Positions 39,223-48,063 of a stretch of DNA of 64,000 bases are shown here, piece after piece. Below the pieces are notes generated by a model. That model was not told the origin of the DNA. It made no database searches and was given only the letters and a program-made list of their open reading frames with translations. This DNA comes from Pirellulaceae bacterium. GTDB taxonomy: Bacteria; Planctomycetota; Planctomycetia; Pirellulales; Pirellulaceae. Within the stretch, counting starts at the first letter, position 1. Each line of letters opens with the position of its first letter. The DNA lies in the NCBI GenBank assembly GCA_019636385.1, contig JAHBXT010000003.1, positions 372,001 to 436,000 on the forward strand. Direction: 5' to 3'. The translations under genes and the position numbers were made by a program.

Positions 39223-40563
39223 ATGTCTAAGCCGGCTGTCGATTCAAACACCACTGTGAATGGCGTTCGAATACCAGGCACACGCCGCGAGGAGATCGCT
39301 TGGGCAATGTATGATTGGGGCAGTAGCGCCTGGTCGACCATACAGATCACCATTGTGGTCTATTACATCACTACCGTTGTTTTTCCGCGCGAAGGAACGA
39401 TTTTTACAGGCGCCAACATCTATGCCTACGGTATTGGAATCTCCATGTTCTTGGCTGCGCTGGCATCGCCCGTGATTGGCGCTATGGCCGATGCCCGAGC
39501 CAACAAACGCAGTTGGCTTGTGTTTGCAACGGTCATGGGAGCAGGCTGCGGAACGTTGATGGGGATTGTCCCGCCTACAGAGACGTGGTTGATAGCCGTT
39601 CTGTTCTTTTTGACCTGCCTGGGCTTTGAGCTGTCGTGGGGAATCTATAACGGATTCCTGCCGGAAATTGCGGACCAGCAAAGTATCAATCGTGTTTCGG
39701 CTTGGGGCTTCGGCCTGGGGTACGTCGGTGGAGGACTGGCGTTGGCCTTGGCAATTGTGGTGCTGCAATACGGACAGGTCATGGGACTACCCGACCCGAG
39801 TATTGATGTGGTCCCGCATTTGCGAGTTGGCATCGTCATCATGGGCTTGTGGTGGGCGATTTTCTCGATTCCAACACTGGTTATCCTTCGCGACAAGGCC
39901 ACGCCCAAGATCCAGCCGCTTTCGCTAATTCCACAAACGCAAGCTGCCTTTGCACAGGTGTTTCAGACTTTGCGTAGTGTGCGCCGCTATGCTCCGCTGG
40001 CTCTGTTTCTGATTGGCTTCCTGTTTTACAACGACGGTATGCAGACGGTAATTACTCAAGCTTCGGTATTTGCCGAACGCGAGTTGAAGATGGCGGCAGG
40101 TGAACTGTCGATGATGATTTTGATGGTTCAGTTCATATCGCTGCCGGGCTCGCTGATGATGGGTTGGTTATCGGATAGGATTGGTACCAAGCTAACATTA
40201 CACATTAACTTAGCCGTGTGGGTGGGCTTGTTGGTGGCTGCCTTTTTTGTGACCACCAAGCCACAGTTTTGGGTGATGGCGGGAGTGCTGGCCTTGGTGA
40301 TGGGGGGGGCCCAGTCGGTCAGCCGCGCTTTGATGGCGATGATGACACCGCCGTCGCGCTCTGCCGAGTTTATGGGATTCTTTAACTTATCAGGCAGAGC
40401 AGTCAGTATGATGGGGCCGATCCTATTTGCCACCATTTTGCATGTGACCAACAGCGCCCACTACGCTGTCTTGAGCTTACTAGTCTTCTTCATCATTGGT
40501 TGGTTCTTTGTACTTCTGGTGAACGTCCAGCGCGGTCATCAACAGGCCGAACTAGAAGGGTAA
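39223..40563 (+). CDS. UMF1/Atg22-type MFS permease
   Basis: This 446-residue protein has about 12 membrane segments. The family signature near the N-terminus is AWAMYDWGSSAWSTIQ (residues about 26-41), with the first-loop MFS-type GAMADARANKRSW and a later GWLSDRIGTKLT. UMF1 proteins resemble yeast Atg22 vacuolar amino-acid effluxers; the substrate in bacteria is undetermined. It follows pdxJ by 14 bases and converges with the CorA gene at only 9 bases. An eight-G run (40302-40309) lies inside the coding sequence and is a potential slippage or base-calling risk; the frame is intact as given. Confidence 0.88.
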   Translation: MSKPAVDSNTTVNGVRIPGTRREEIAWAMYDWGSSAWSTIQITIVVYYITTVVFPREGTIFTGANIYAYGIGISMFLAALASPVIGAMADARANKRSWLVFATVMGAGCGTLMGIVPPTETWLIAVLFFLTCLGFELSWGIYNGFLPEIADQQSINRVSAWGFGLGYVGGGLALALAIVVLQYGQVMGLPDPSIDVVPHLRVGIVIMGLWWAIFSIPTLVILRDKATPKIQPLSLIPQTQAAFAQVFQTLRSVRRYAPLALFLIGFLFYNDGMQTVITQASVFAERELKMAAGELSMMILMVQFISLPGSLMMGWLSDRIGTKLTLHINLAVWVGLLVAAFFVTTKPQFWVMAGVLALVMGGAQSVSRALMAMMTPPSRSAEFMGFFNLSGRAVSMMGPILFATILHVTNSAHYAVLSLLVFFIIGWFFVLLVNVQRGHQQAELEG

Positions 40564-40572
40564 AGCTGGGCA

Positions 40573-41535
40573 TTAAAACCAACGACTGCGTTTGAAGTAA
40601 TAGACCATGCTCGCAGGTATGACGGCACAGCTTATCAGCATGAGCGCTAGCAAGGCCCGATTTTCAAACGGAATATCTGCAAAATTTTGCCCGAAGAAAC
40701 CGGTAACAAAAGTTAACGGTAGAAAAATCGCGCTTAACAGCGTCAACCGCTTCATGATCTCGTTGGTCCGCTGCGATTCGTTCCACAAGTATGCCTCTAG
40801 TGCATTGCCCAGCAGATCACGAGTCGACTCCACCGATTCGGTAAGAATCAGTACGTGGTCATACACATCTTGAAAGTAAAGCGAGGTACGTTCGTCCACC
40901 CAGCCATCGCCCTGCTTGGCCAGCATCAGCAGAACGTCGCGCTGTGGCGACAGGATTCTCCGCAAGGCCACCAACAGCCTCTTGTATAGAAAGATTTCAC
41001 TAAGATCGACCAAGTGATGACGATCCAGCACACGCTCTTCAATATCGTCCACGTGAATGGAAATCTGGTCCAGCACTGGGAAGTAGGCGTCAATAATTGC
41101 GTCGGCCAGTAAGTAGCAGATGAACGAACTGCCTCGATGAAGCAACTTGCTGTCCGACTCGATTCTGCGCCACACGGTCTCAAGTGCCGGAATCGGCTCG
41201 GCGTGGACCGTCACCAAGTAATCTTTGCCTAAGAAAATATGCAGTTCATAAGGGTCGGGAACTTGATTGTCGTCGGCTAGCGGTCGAAAACCATGCAGTA
41301 CGACAAATAGATACTCGCCGTATGATTCCAGCTTGGGACGTTGATCAAAATGTGCGCAGTCTTCGATCGTCAGCGGATGGAACCTAAAACGCTCTGCCAA
41401 TATAGCAAGCTGTGCTTCGTCTTGAGCAGTTAAGTCGATCCAACGGATGCACCCCGTGGCAGGTAGGTCAACGCTAGCCAGGTCGCTAGTGCCGAAGATC
41501 GAGCCTGAATGTGTAGTTTCTAGCGTGCGAAACAT
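40573..41535 (-). CDS. corA: CorA-type magnesium/cobalt channel, GQN variant
   Basis: This 320-residue protein has the CorA cytoplasmic funnel (about 1-255) and two C-terminal membrane spans ending in KRSRWF. The selectivity motif at the end of TM1, usually YGMN, reads FGQN (G282, Q283, N284 in TGFFGQNF). I recall GQN variants in other bacterial CorA proteins, so it is probably functional. It likely mediates Mg2+ uptake. It is divergent from the Na/Ca exchanger gene (164 bases apart), which groups cation transporters here. Confidence 0.9.
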   Translation of the reverse strand: MFRTLETTHSGSIFGTSDLASVDLPATGCIRWIDLTAQDEAQLAILAERFRFHPLTIEDCAHFDQRPKLESYGEYLFVVLHGFRPLADDNQVPDPYELHIFLGKDYLVTVHAEPIPALETVWRRIESDSKLLHRGSSFICYLLADAIIDAYFPVLDQISIHVDDIEERVLDRHHLVDLSEIFLYKRLLVALRRILSPQRDVLLMLAKQGDGWVDERTSLYFQDVYDHVLILTESVESTRDLLGNALEAYLWNESQRTNEIMKRLTLLSAIFLPLTFVTGFFGQNFADIPFENRALLALMLISCAVIPASMVYYFKRSRWF

Positions 41536-41699
41536 CTTTTACTGGTTTTTAAGCGTTTGATGCCGACCACACTGTTGATCTTTACCAGCGCTGGGAAGTT
41601 GGGCAAGGCCCCTTATCGCCTTCAGCCAAGTCTCGTAGACTGTCGTTTTCCGATTCAGTCCGCGTAGTTTACCGCGTTCTCAATACGAAGAGAGATTCG

Positions 41700-42788
41700 A
41701 TGGCGCTTTTGATGTTAGTCGCTGGCTTGGTAATTTTGACCGCTGGTGCAGAATTGTTGATACGCGGAGCGACAAAGCTGGCTGTGGTTTGTGGGATCTC
41801 ACCACTGGTAGTTGGATTGACAGTCGTGGCTTTCGGAACAAGCGCGCCAGAATTGGTGGTCAGCGTCCAATCGGCGTATCTTGGAAAACCCGATGTGGCG
41901 TTGGGAAACGTTGTTGGTAGCAATATCTTCAACATACTCTTCATCTTGGGTATCTCAGCCCTGATCGTGCCGCTGCGTGTGTCGCAGCAGCTAATTCGGC
42001 TGGATGTTCCCTTATTGGTCTTGGTTAGTCTGATTATGGGCGCAATGGCCTACGATGGATTGATCGGCAAGCTGGACGGATTGTTATTGGCTTCCGGATT
42101 GGTTGCCTATACAGCTTTTGCCGTGGTCAAGAGCCGCAAAGAAGAGGCTGGTATTCGAGCAGAATACGAAGCAGAATTTGGGCCTGTTGAAAAATCCTCA
42201 GGCTTAAGCAGCATATTGAAGAACTTGGCTTTGATTGCGGTTGGGCTGGCAATGCTGATTTTGGGTTCAAGGTGGTTCGTGGAAGCAGCCGTAGATATTG
42301 CGCGAAGCTTGGGAATCTCGGAACTCGTTATTGGCTTGACGATCGTAGCTGTCGGTACCTCGCTGCCCGAAGTGGCCACGTCGATAATGGCTGCGATTCG
42401 TGGGGAGCGCGATATTGCAGTTGGAAACGTTGTGGGCAGCAATTTATTCAACATTATGAGCGTGTTAGGGATTGCCAGCCTAGCCTCGCCACAAGGCATC
42501 GCGGTTTCCCGCGATGCTCTGCAGCTTGATATTCCAATCATGATTGCCGTGACTGTGGCCTGCCTGCCGATTTTTTTCACAGGCAACACGATCGCTCGCT
42601 GGGAAGGCGGTTTGTTTTTCGGATACTATATTGCGTATACAGTCTTCCTGATCCTAAACGCAGCCGCGCCCGGCGCAGCTGGCTGGTTTGCGTTGATCAT
42701 GCTGGTGTTTGTCATACCCCTTACGGTGATTACGCTGTTGGTAACAGTCTTTCGCGCGTGGGGTCAACCGCCTGCGACCTATGATTGA
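41700..42788 (+). CDS. Na+/Ca2+ exchanger-family antiporter (YrbG/CaCA)
   Basis: This 362-residue protein has about ten membrane segments and the two inverted alpha repeats of CaCA exchangers. Repeat 1 has VVAFGTSAPELVVS and GNVVGSNIFNILF; repeat 2 has IVAVGTSLPEVATS and GNVVGSNLFNIMS. The acidic ion-binding residues are the glutamates in PELV and PEVA. A short cytoplasmic loop (KSRKEEAGIRAEYEAEF) links the halves, without a large Ca-sensing domain. Expected role: Ca2+ (or other cation) efflux driven by Na+ or H+. GAAGAGAG precedes the ATG. An 11-bp tandem repeat overlaps the stop codon. Confidence 0.9.
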   Translation: MALLMLVAGLVILTAGAELLIRGATKLAVVCGISPLVVGLTVVAFGTSAPELVVSVQSAYLGKPDVALGNVVGSNIFNILFILGISALIVPLRVSQQLIRLDVPLLVLVSLIMGAMAYDGLIGKLDGLLLASGLVAYTAFAVVKSRKEEAGIRAEYEAEFGPVEKSSGLSSILKNLALIAVGLAMLILGSRWFVEAAVDIARSLGISELVIGLTIVAVGTSLPEVATSIMAAIRGERDIAVGNVVGSNLFNIMSVLGIASLASPQGIAVSRDALQLDIPIMIAVTVACLPIFFTGNTIARWEGGLFFGYYIAYTVFLILNAAAPGAAGWFALIMLVFVIPLTVITLLVTVFRAWGQPPATYD

Positions 42789-42805
42789 AGCCATATTGAA
42801 GCCAT
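42784..42805. repeat. 11-bp tandem duplication over a stop codon
   Basis: ATTGAAGCCAT occurs twice in direct succession (42784-42794, 42795-42805). The first copy contains the TGA stop (42786-42788) of the exchanger gene. It looks like a recent slippage duplication. Confidence 0.7.
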
Positions 42806-42831
42806 TTGCAGTGCATGCCAGTCAACTGTCT

Positions 42832-45800
42832 CTATGGCGCAGGGCTGGCTGCATCCCAAGGCCCCAAACCGAGTGGCTCACCAACCTCGATCAGCGTTGG
42901 ATTGACGACTGCGTGCTTTACTCGTTGGCGCTTCCAAGTCCAGGTCATGTGCACTAGGCCATCGGCCGCTTGAATGATGGCAGGATAGCTAAATTCGGCT
43001 CTAGTTTCTTGTTCTAGGATGCCAACCTTGTGCCATTGCATGCCGTCGTTTGAGATGGCCAGATTCAAGAGGCCTCGTCTGCCCCAGCCGGTGACACCGC
43101 TACCAAGATGATTGTAGATCAGTAGGTGCCGTCCATCAGCCAGTGTCACTGCGTCGACGCCTGAATTGTTGTTGGGCAGGTCGATGGCCTTCATCTCCGA
43201 CCAGGTTAGTCCTCGATCGTCAGAAAAGCTAGTCGCAACGACGCCTTCCTTAGTGCGACATAAAACCTGAATCTTGCCAGAGGGGTGATTTAAGAATGTA
43301 GGTTGAATTGCATTAAACTGTTGCTTGTGATTGATGGGGCCGATGCGCTGCCAGGGGCCGCTGATCATGCCGTTCTGCAGTTGAATCCGCTCGAAGTGTA
43401 CCGTCCAACCGTCATATTCTGTCGACGAACCAGCCAGCAGTACGCCACCAGGCAATAGAATCGGCTTGCAGCGCACAGGACCATCGATTCCTTCAGGCAA
43501 ACGCCGACGATCTCGGAAGCTGCGACCGCGATCGTAGCTGACCATCATTTCGCCCCACCAAGAATCCGGATCAGGACCGACTTTAAAGAATAAATAGGTC
43601 GGTGCGTCACCCGGCGGTTGGAACAACACCGGATTCCAACAGGGGTGTCTCTTGCCGTCATGCTGAACTCCATTGGCCCACTCGACGGGCGCACTCCACT
43701 GCTGACCATCGTGGTAGCTGGACCAAATTCCAACGTCCGGATGTTTTTCACGGGTTCCCCCAAACCAAGCGGCCACGAGGCCGCGACTGGTCTCGACCAA
43801 GGTACTGGCGTGGCACTGCGGAAAACTTGCATTCTGATAGATGAACTCCTCGCTTACAAAACCCGGAAACTTGGCTGGTTCCGTCGGAGCTGCTGGGCGG
43901 GCCTGTATTTGCTCGTTAGAGAAGTGTTGACAATCTTGGTGTCGAATGTAGTACAGTCGTCCATCCTCGGCGCCCAGTAAGAGTCCTGGCTTACCGCTGC
44001 CGTCCAAATCGCCGACGGTTGGGCTGCAGGTGTGTCCAGAAACATCGCGATCAGCCAGATCGCCCACCTTCTTGAGCACCAACTTTCCCTCGCGATCCTC
44101 ACAATTGCGATACCAAGTAGCGTTGCGCGAATTGACCAGCAGGTCCAACCGCCCGTCGCTGTCCCAATCGACCATGGCCAGTTTGATCCGACCGCTCTTG
44201 CCGCACGAGCCGGCGTTCAGACGCACAGGTTGATTGTCTTCGTCGACGAAAATTCTCTCGGCAGGACCGCAATTTGGGCGAAGTACTAAGTAGCCCTCTT
44301 GATCTAGCGCAATCAAATCCAGTTTTGCATCACCATTGAAATCTAACACTAACGGCGTGGTGCGCCACTGAGTCAAAGTATCGCTGGCTGGTGCTTGCCA
44401 CCATGCCCACTTAGGCGGTAGCTCACGAACTCCAGAATCGAAGACCGTGGGTGTTACGCGTTGCGGATTGGCAGTTGCTCGCAGCACGCCCAAGCGCCCA
44501 AAAATCGAATTGTAAATAATATCGCAGCGACCATCGCGGTCCCAGTCGGCAGCCGAAAGGCAGGTATAGCCCCATTTGGCCTCGCAGGGCCCTTGGATCG
44601 ATCCGTTGTCGCCAGCCATGACGCGAAAGGGCTGTTTGTCTAGCGTGGATTCGAGCAGCACGGGTGCAGCCCATTTGGGCAATCCGTCTTGGCCTCGCCC
44701 AAGATTCTTGAACCAGCCGATGTTGCCAGCGGTGTTGCCGCATAGGATATCCGCTTGCCCATCGGCGTCCCAGTCAACGATATACGGGGTAGCCAATGCA
44801 CCAAATTTCAACGTGTCGGCTTGCTGTTGAAAGTAGACAGGATCGTGAAACTGCGGTACGCCGTGTTCGAAGGTGCCAGAGTGTTCGATCAGTGCAACTC
44901 GCCCGTCTTCGTCGCCAACGATCAAATCCATATAACCGTTACCGGTCCAGTCTATGGCTGTGGGCGTAATCATTTGCACGTGCATAACCAGCGGAAGTCC
45001 GGCGGTAGTGGTAAGTCTTCTGCCTGTGGCATAGCCTGGCTGCCGGCGCGTGCCGATATTCTCAAAGTAGGTAAAGCCATCCAAAAACTCGCCGCACAGA
45101 AGGTCTAAGTCGCCGTCGTTATCAAAGTCTGCAAAATTTGGCGAAGGCCAACCAAATACGTCGATGGCGCTTCCATCGGTGGTGGTTAACAGCGCAGGCT
45201 GCTGCGAATAATTTGGTTGGTCGTCCGTGCCGTGATTCTTCATCCAATACACGTATCCATGCAAAGGACCATTGCGCCAGCGGCCTTGAGCATTGTAAGC
45301 GTGGTCCCACTCCAGATCACTCCAGTCGCCAACTCCCACAATCAGATCGTGGGCTCCATCGCCATCAAAGTCCACGTAACGCCACATGTTGGCTCGAATG
45401 CGCCGTGCCGGATCGTGGACGTTCGATCGCGAGTAAATAGGCGTTGGACTTTCGAATCCCACTTTACGGAAGTCGGTGTACTCGGCGCTAGGAATCAAAA
45501 TGCGAGGTTGTCCAGCAACATAAGACACTTGCATGTTGTGGCTGGCAGGTCCAAGTCGCACACCTGCCTTGAAAAGCGGTAGCTTCTCGCCGGCTCGACC
45601 CGCATTCTCGAAATACCACACGCCGTTGGATGGCTTGTCAGGGCAAGCGACCAGTAAGTCCAGCTTGCCATCTTGATTGTAGTCTAGCGGCATTGGCCAA
45701 GCCCATAGTCCAACTCCTAAATCGACAGTCAAGTTCGGATGGTTGTACTGAAGAGGTTGTAGTTTGTATTCGGCAGCGACCACCGCCTGGTGCTGACTAC

Positions 45801-45849
45801 TTGCCCAGCAAAGTGCTAACAGGCAAGGAGCGATGAACGAAGGTTGCAC
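42832..45849 (-). CDS. Exported FG-GAP (VCBS) beta-propeller fused to a sialidase-like domain
   Basis: This 1005-residue protein has a signal peptide (FIAPCLLALCWASSQHQAVVAA) and then about eight calcium-loop FG-GAP/VCBS repeats, for example DYNQDGKLDLLVA, DFDGDGAHDLIVG, DFDNDGDLDLLCG, DWDADGQADILCG and DWDSDGRLDLLVN. Residues about 630-1000 are a BNR/sialidase-type propeller (FPQCHASTLVETSRGLVAAWFGG, then SYDRGRSF and SDDRGLTWSEM Asp-box motifs). This suggests a secreted glycan-binding or glycan-cleaving protein. I chose GTG at 45849 because AGAGGAG lies 7 bases upstream and the signal peptide begins there; a GTG at 45918 would add 23 residues. The Fur box at 45966-45980 is 117 bases upstream. 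Confidence 0.83.
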   Translation of the reverse strand: MQPSFIAPCLLALCWASSQHQAVVAAEYKLQPLQYNHPNLTVDLGVGLWAWPMPLDYNQDGKLDLLVACPDKPSNGVWYFENAGRAGEKLPLFKAGVRLGPASHNMQVSYVAGQPRILIPSAEYTDFRKVGFESPTPIYSRSNVHDPARRIRANMWRYVDFDGDGAHDLIVGVGDWSDLEWDHAYNAQGRWRNGPLHGYVYWMKNHGTDDQPNYSQQPALLTTTDGSAIDVFGWPSPNFADFDNDGDLDLLCGEFLDGFTYFENIGTRRQPGYATGRRLTTTAGLPLVMHVQMITPTAIDWTGNGYMDLIVGDEDGRVALIEHSGTFEHGVPQFHDPVYFQQQADTLKFGALATPYIVDWDADGQADILCGNTAGNIGWFKNLGRGQDGLPKWAAPVLLESTLDKQPFRVMAGDNGSIQGPCEAKWGYTCLSAADWDRDGRCDIIYNSIFGRLGVLRATANPQRVTPTVFDSGVRELPPKWAWWQAPASDTLTQWRTTPLVLDFNGDAKLDLIALDQEGYLVLRPNCGPAERIFVDEDNQPVRLNAGSCGKSGRIKLAMVDWDSDGRLDLLVNSRNATWYRNCEDREGKLVLKKVGDLADRDVSGHTCSPTVGDLDGSGKPGLLLGAEDGRLYYIRHQDCQHFSNEQIQARPAAPTEPAKFPGFVSEEFIYQNASFPQCHASTLVETSRGLVAAWFGGTREKHPDVGIWSSYHDGQQWSAPVEWANGVQHDGKRHPCWNPVLFQPPGDAPTYLFFKVGPDPDSWWGEMMVSYDRGRSFRDRRRLPEGIDGPVRCKPILLPGGVLLAGSSTEYDGWTVHFERIQLQNGMISGPWQRIGPINHKQQFNAIQPTFLNHPSGKIQVLCRTKEGVVATSFSDDRGLTWSEMKAIDLPNNNSGVDAVTLADGRHLLIYNHLGSGVTGWGRRGLLNLAISNDGMQWHKVGILEQETRAEFSYPAIIQAADGLVHMTWTWKRQRVKHAVVNPTLIEVGEPLGLGPWDAASPAP

Positions 45850-45965
45850 GGATGATCTCCTCTGGCAGATATGAAAGCGGTGAGCACCAATGTTGTCAAA
45901 GGCAGCTTTGCTTGACACTAGGGAGCACTAGTTTAACATGTCTTGCCGATTAAGATCATGCGAAT

Positions 45966-45980
45966 TGATAATGATTATCG
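45966..45980. promoter_or_regulatory. Near-perfect Fur box between divergent genes
   Basis: TGATAAT-G-ATTATCG matches 14 of 15 positions of the 7-1-7 Fur consensus TGATAATNATTATCA; the core GATAAT-G-ATTATC is an exact inverted repeat. It lies 39 bases before the GT-C gene start and 117 bases before the sialidase-fusion start, so it could control both. The Fur-family gene at 2057 is a candidate regulator, but its metal is unknown. Confidence 0.6.
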
Positions 45981-46019
45981 CGGCTTGATGTTAGAAATCG
46001 CTAGTTTGAGTTGCCGGGC

Positions 46020-47873
46020 ATGGCGTCTAAGAAAAAACACGAGCCGACAGCGAAACAGCGAGCGCGGGCTAGGACCAGTCAATCGGCGCAGGTAAGCCCG
46101 TCGACGTCGATAGTGTCTGAAAGTCTATGGCAATGGCAGATCGTTGCCGTGGCGCTGGGGCTAGCTCTGGCCACAGTAGCCATCTACTGGCCAGCCACCA
46201 GGTGTGGCTTCGTCAATTTCGATGACAATTTATATGTCACTGAAAATCCTCACGTGCGCCGTGGGCTTAGCCTGGAGGCAATTGGCTGGGCCTTCGTTAG
46301 CACCGAGGTCAGCAATTGGCATCCGCTGACGTGGCTTTCGCACTTGCTGGATTCGACGATATGGGGAGTCAACCCGCAGTCGGCCTTTGGCCATCACCTT
46401 ACCAGTGTAGTACTGCACGGTATGAATGCAGCCTTACTGTTCGGCGTGTGGTGGATGATGACCCGAAGCTTGTGGAGCAGTGCACTGCTGGCGGCGCTGT
46501 TTGCTTGGCATCCGCTCCGAGTTGAAAGTGTCGCTTGGATTGCGGAACGCAAGGACGTACTGAGCGGGCTATTTTGGATCGTCACAATTGGCTTGTACGT
46601 GCACTATGTGCGAGGCAGTCATTCGTGGTGGCGGTATTGTGCTGTATTGGTTGGTTTTGCGGCTGGAGTGATGGCCAAGCCAATGGTGATCACTCTACCG
46701 TTCGTGCTGTTGTTGCTCGACTATTGGCCGCTTGGTCGATTTTCGTGGACGACGCGTGTGCCGGATCTGCGAGCCCTGGTGCCACTGGTACGTGAAAAGT
46801 TGCCGCTTGGGGGGCTGGTCCTGATTTCTGGCTGTCTAACCTACTACTCTCAATGGGTCAGTGGAGCGGTAGTGACCGACAGGCTTTCGCTAGCGGCAAG
46901 GTTGACCAACGCACTGTCGGCGTATTGGATCTACCTGGGGCAATTAATCTGGCCGCAGCAATTGGCCGTCTTCTATCCATTTCGCACTGCGCAAATAAGT
47001 TGGCCCGTTGTGTTTGCTGCCAGCATGGCACTCAGTTTAGCGATTCTGGCGGCCGTAGTCTTACGGCGTCGTGTTCCAGTTTTCATGATTGGCTGGCTGT
47101 GGTATTTGGGCACTTTAATTCCCGTGATTGGTCTGGTGCAAGTAGGCGGTCAAGCACACGCCGACCGCTATACCTATTTACCGTCAATCGGAGTGGCCTG
47201 GATCATCAGCTGGACTTTGGCAACGCTTGTTCAACGATCGCCACAAACGCGACTGCCGATTTTGATCTGCCTTGCAGTGGCGTTAGCGCTCTTGGTGACT
47301 GCCACTCTTCGCCAGCAGCGTTTCTGGCGCGATAGCGAGGCATTGTTTACTCGTGCGACACAAGTCAGTCCAGATAGTGCCTTGGCGTGGTCGAACCTGG
47401 GCGCGGCGTTGACAATGACTGGCCGGGCCGACGAGGCCGTGCAGGCCTATCGGCGCGCAGAATCAATCAATCCCGCTCAGGACGTACAAGCTGGTCTGGC
47501 AACCGCCCTGGCGGCTCAGCGCCGATTCGCCGAGTCCATTGAGAGCTTCCGAAATCTGATTCAAACGTACCCCGATAATTCGAAGCTGGCCAACAACCTC
47601 GCCTGGATTCTGGCCACAGTCAAAGATAGCAAGTTGCGTGACCCAGTCGAAGCGATTCGACTTGGCGAGTTGGCAAACAAGCTGTCGCCGGAGAACCCGG
47701 CAATTTTGGATACGCTGGCAGCCGCCTATGCTGCTGGCGGAAGGTTTGACCAGGCAGTACTCGAGGCTGATCGCGCGATTGCCCTGGCAGTAGACCAAAG
47801 AAATCCGCAGCTAGCCAGCTCGATCCAGTCTCGCCGGGAAATTTACATGCGTGGGCAGCCTTACCTTGAGTAG
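46020..47873 (+). CDS. TMTC-like GT-C glycosyltransferase with TPR repeats
   Basis: This 617-residue protein has a basic N-terminus, about ten membrane segments and a C-terminal TPR domain (about 440-600; SALAWSNLGAALTMTGRADEAV, PENPAILDTLAAAYAAGGRFDQAV). The first luminal loop carries the GT-C acidic motif GFVNFDDNLYVTENPHVRRG, followed by ISNWHPLTWLSH-type and AWHPLRVESVAWIAERKDV segments. This matches TMTC-like lipid-linked mannosyltransferases; bacterial members are mostly uncharacterised. It probably glycosylates surface proteins or lipids outside the cytoplasm. The start is ATG at 46020; a TTG at 46011 is possible. The Fur box is 39 bases upstream, and the divergent partner encodes a glycan-acting protein. 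Confidence 0.8.
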   Translation: MASKKKHEPTAKQRARARTSQSAQVSPSTSIVSESLWQWQIVAVALGLALATVAIYWPATRCGFVNFDDNLYVTENPHVRRGLSLEAIGWAFVSTEVSNWHPLTWLSHLLDSTIWGVNPQSAFGHHLTSVVLHGMNAALLFGVWWMMTRSLWSSALLAALFAWHPLRVESVAWIAERKDVLSGLFWIVTIGLYVHYVRGSHSWWRYCAVLVGFAAGVMAKPMVITLPFVLLLLDYWPLGRFSWTTRVPDLRALVPLVREKLPLGGLVLISGCLTYYSQWVSGAVVTDRLSLAARLTNALSAYWIYLGQLIWPQQLAVFYPFRTAQISWPVVFAASMALSLAILAAVVLRRRVPVFMIGWLWYLGTLIPVIGLVQVGGQAHADRYTYLPSIGVAWIISWTLATLVQRSPQTRLPILICLAVALALLVTATLRQQRFWRDSEALFTRATQVSPDSALAWSNLGAALTMTGRADEAVQAYRRAESINPAQDVQAGLATALAAQRRFAESIESFRNLIQTYPDNSKLANNLAWILATVKDSKLRDPVEAIRLGELANKLSPENPAILDTLAAAYAAGGRFDQAVLEADRAIALAVDQRNPQLASSIQSRREIYMRGQPYLE

Positions 47874-48063
47874 CCAGGCACAGCCGGTGTGGCAGCCTTT
47901 AGGCTGGTGGATTTTCCAGCTTTCCCAATGGCACTAGACATGTTTTCATAGTACTCCCTCATCGCGACGATTCCGAGGAATACGTATACTAAGTTGGTCG
48001 GGCAACGCGTCTGCGGCTTGGAAGATTACTACTAGCCCGTTGTTGTCTCTAGCGTTCTACAAC

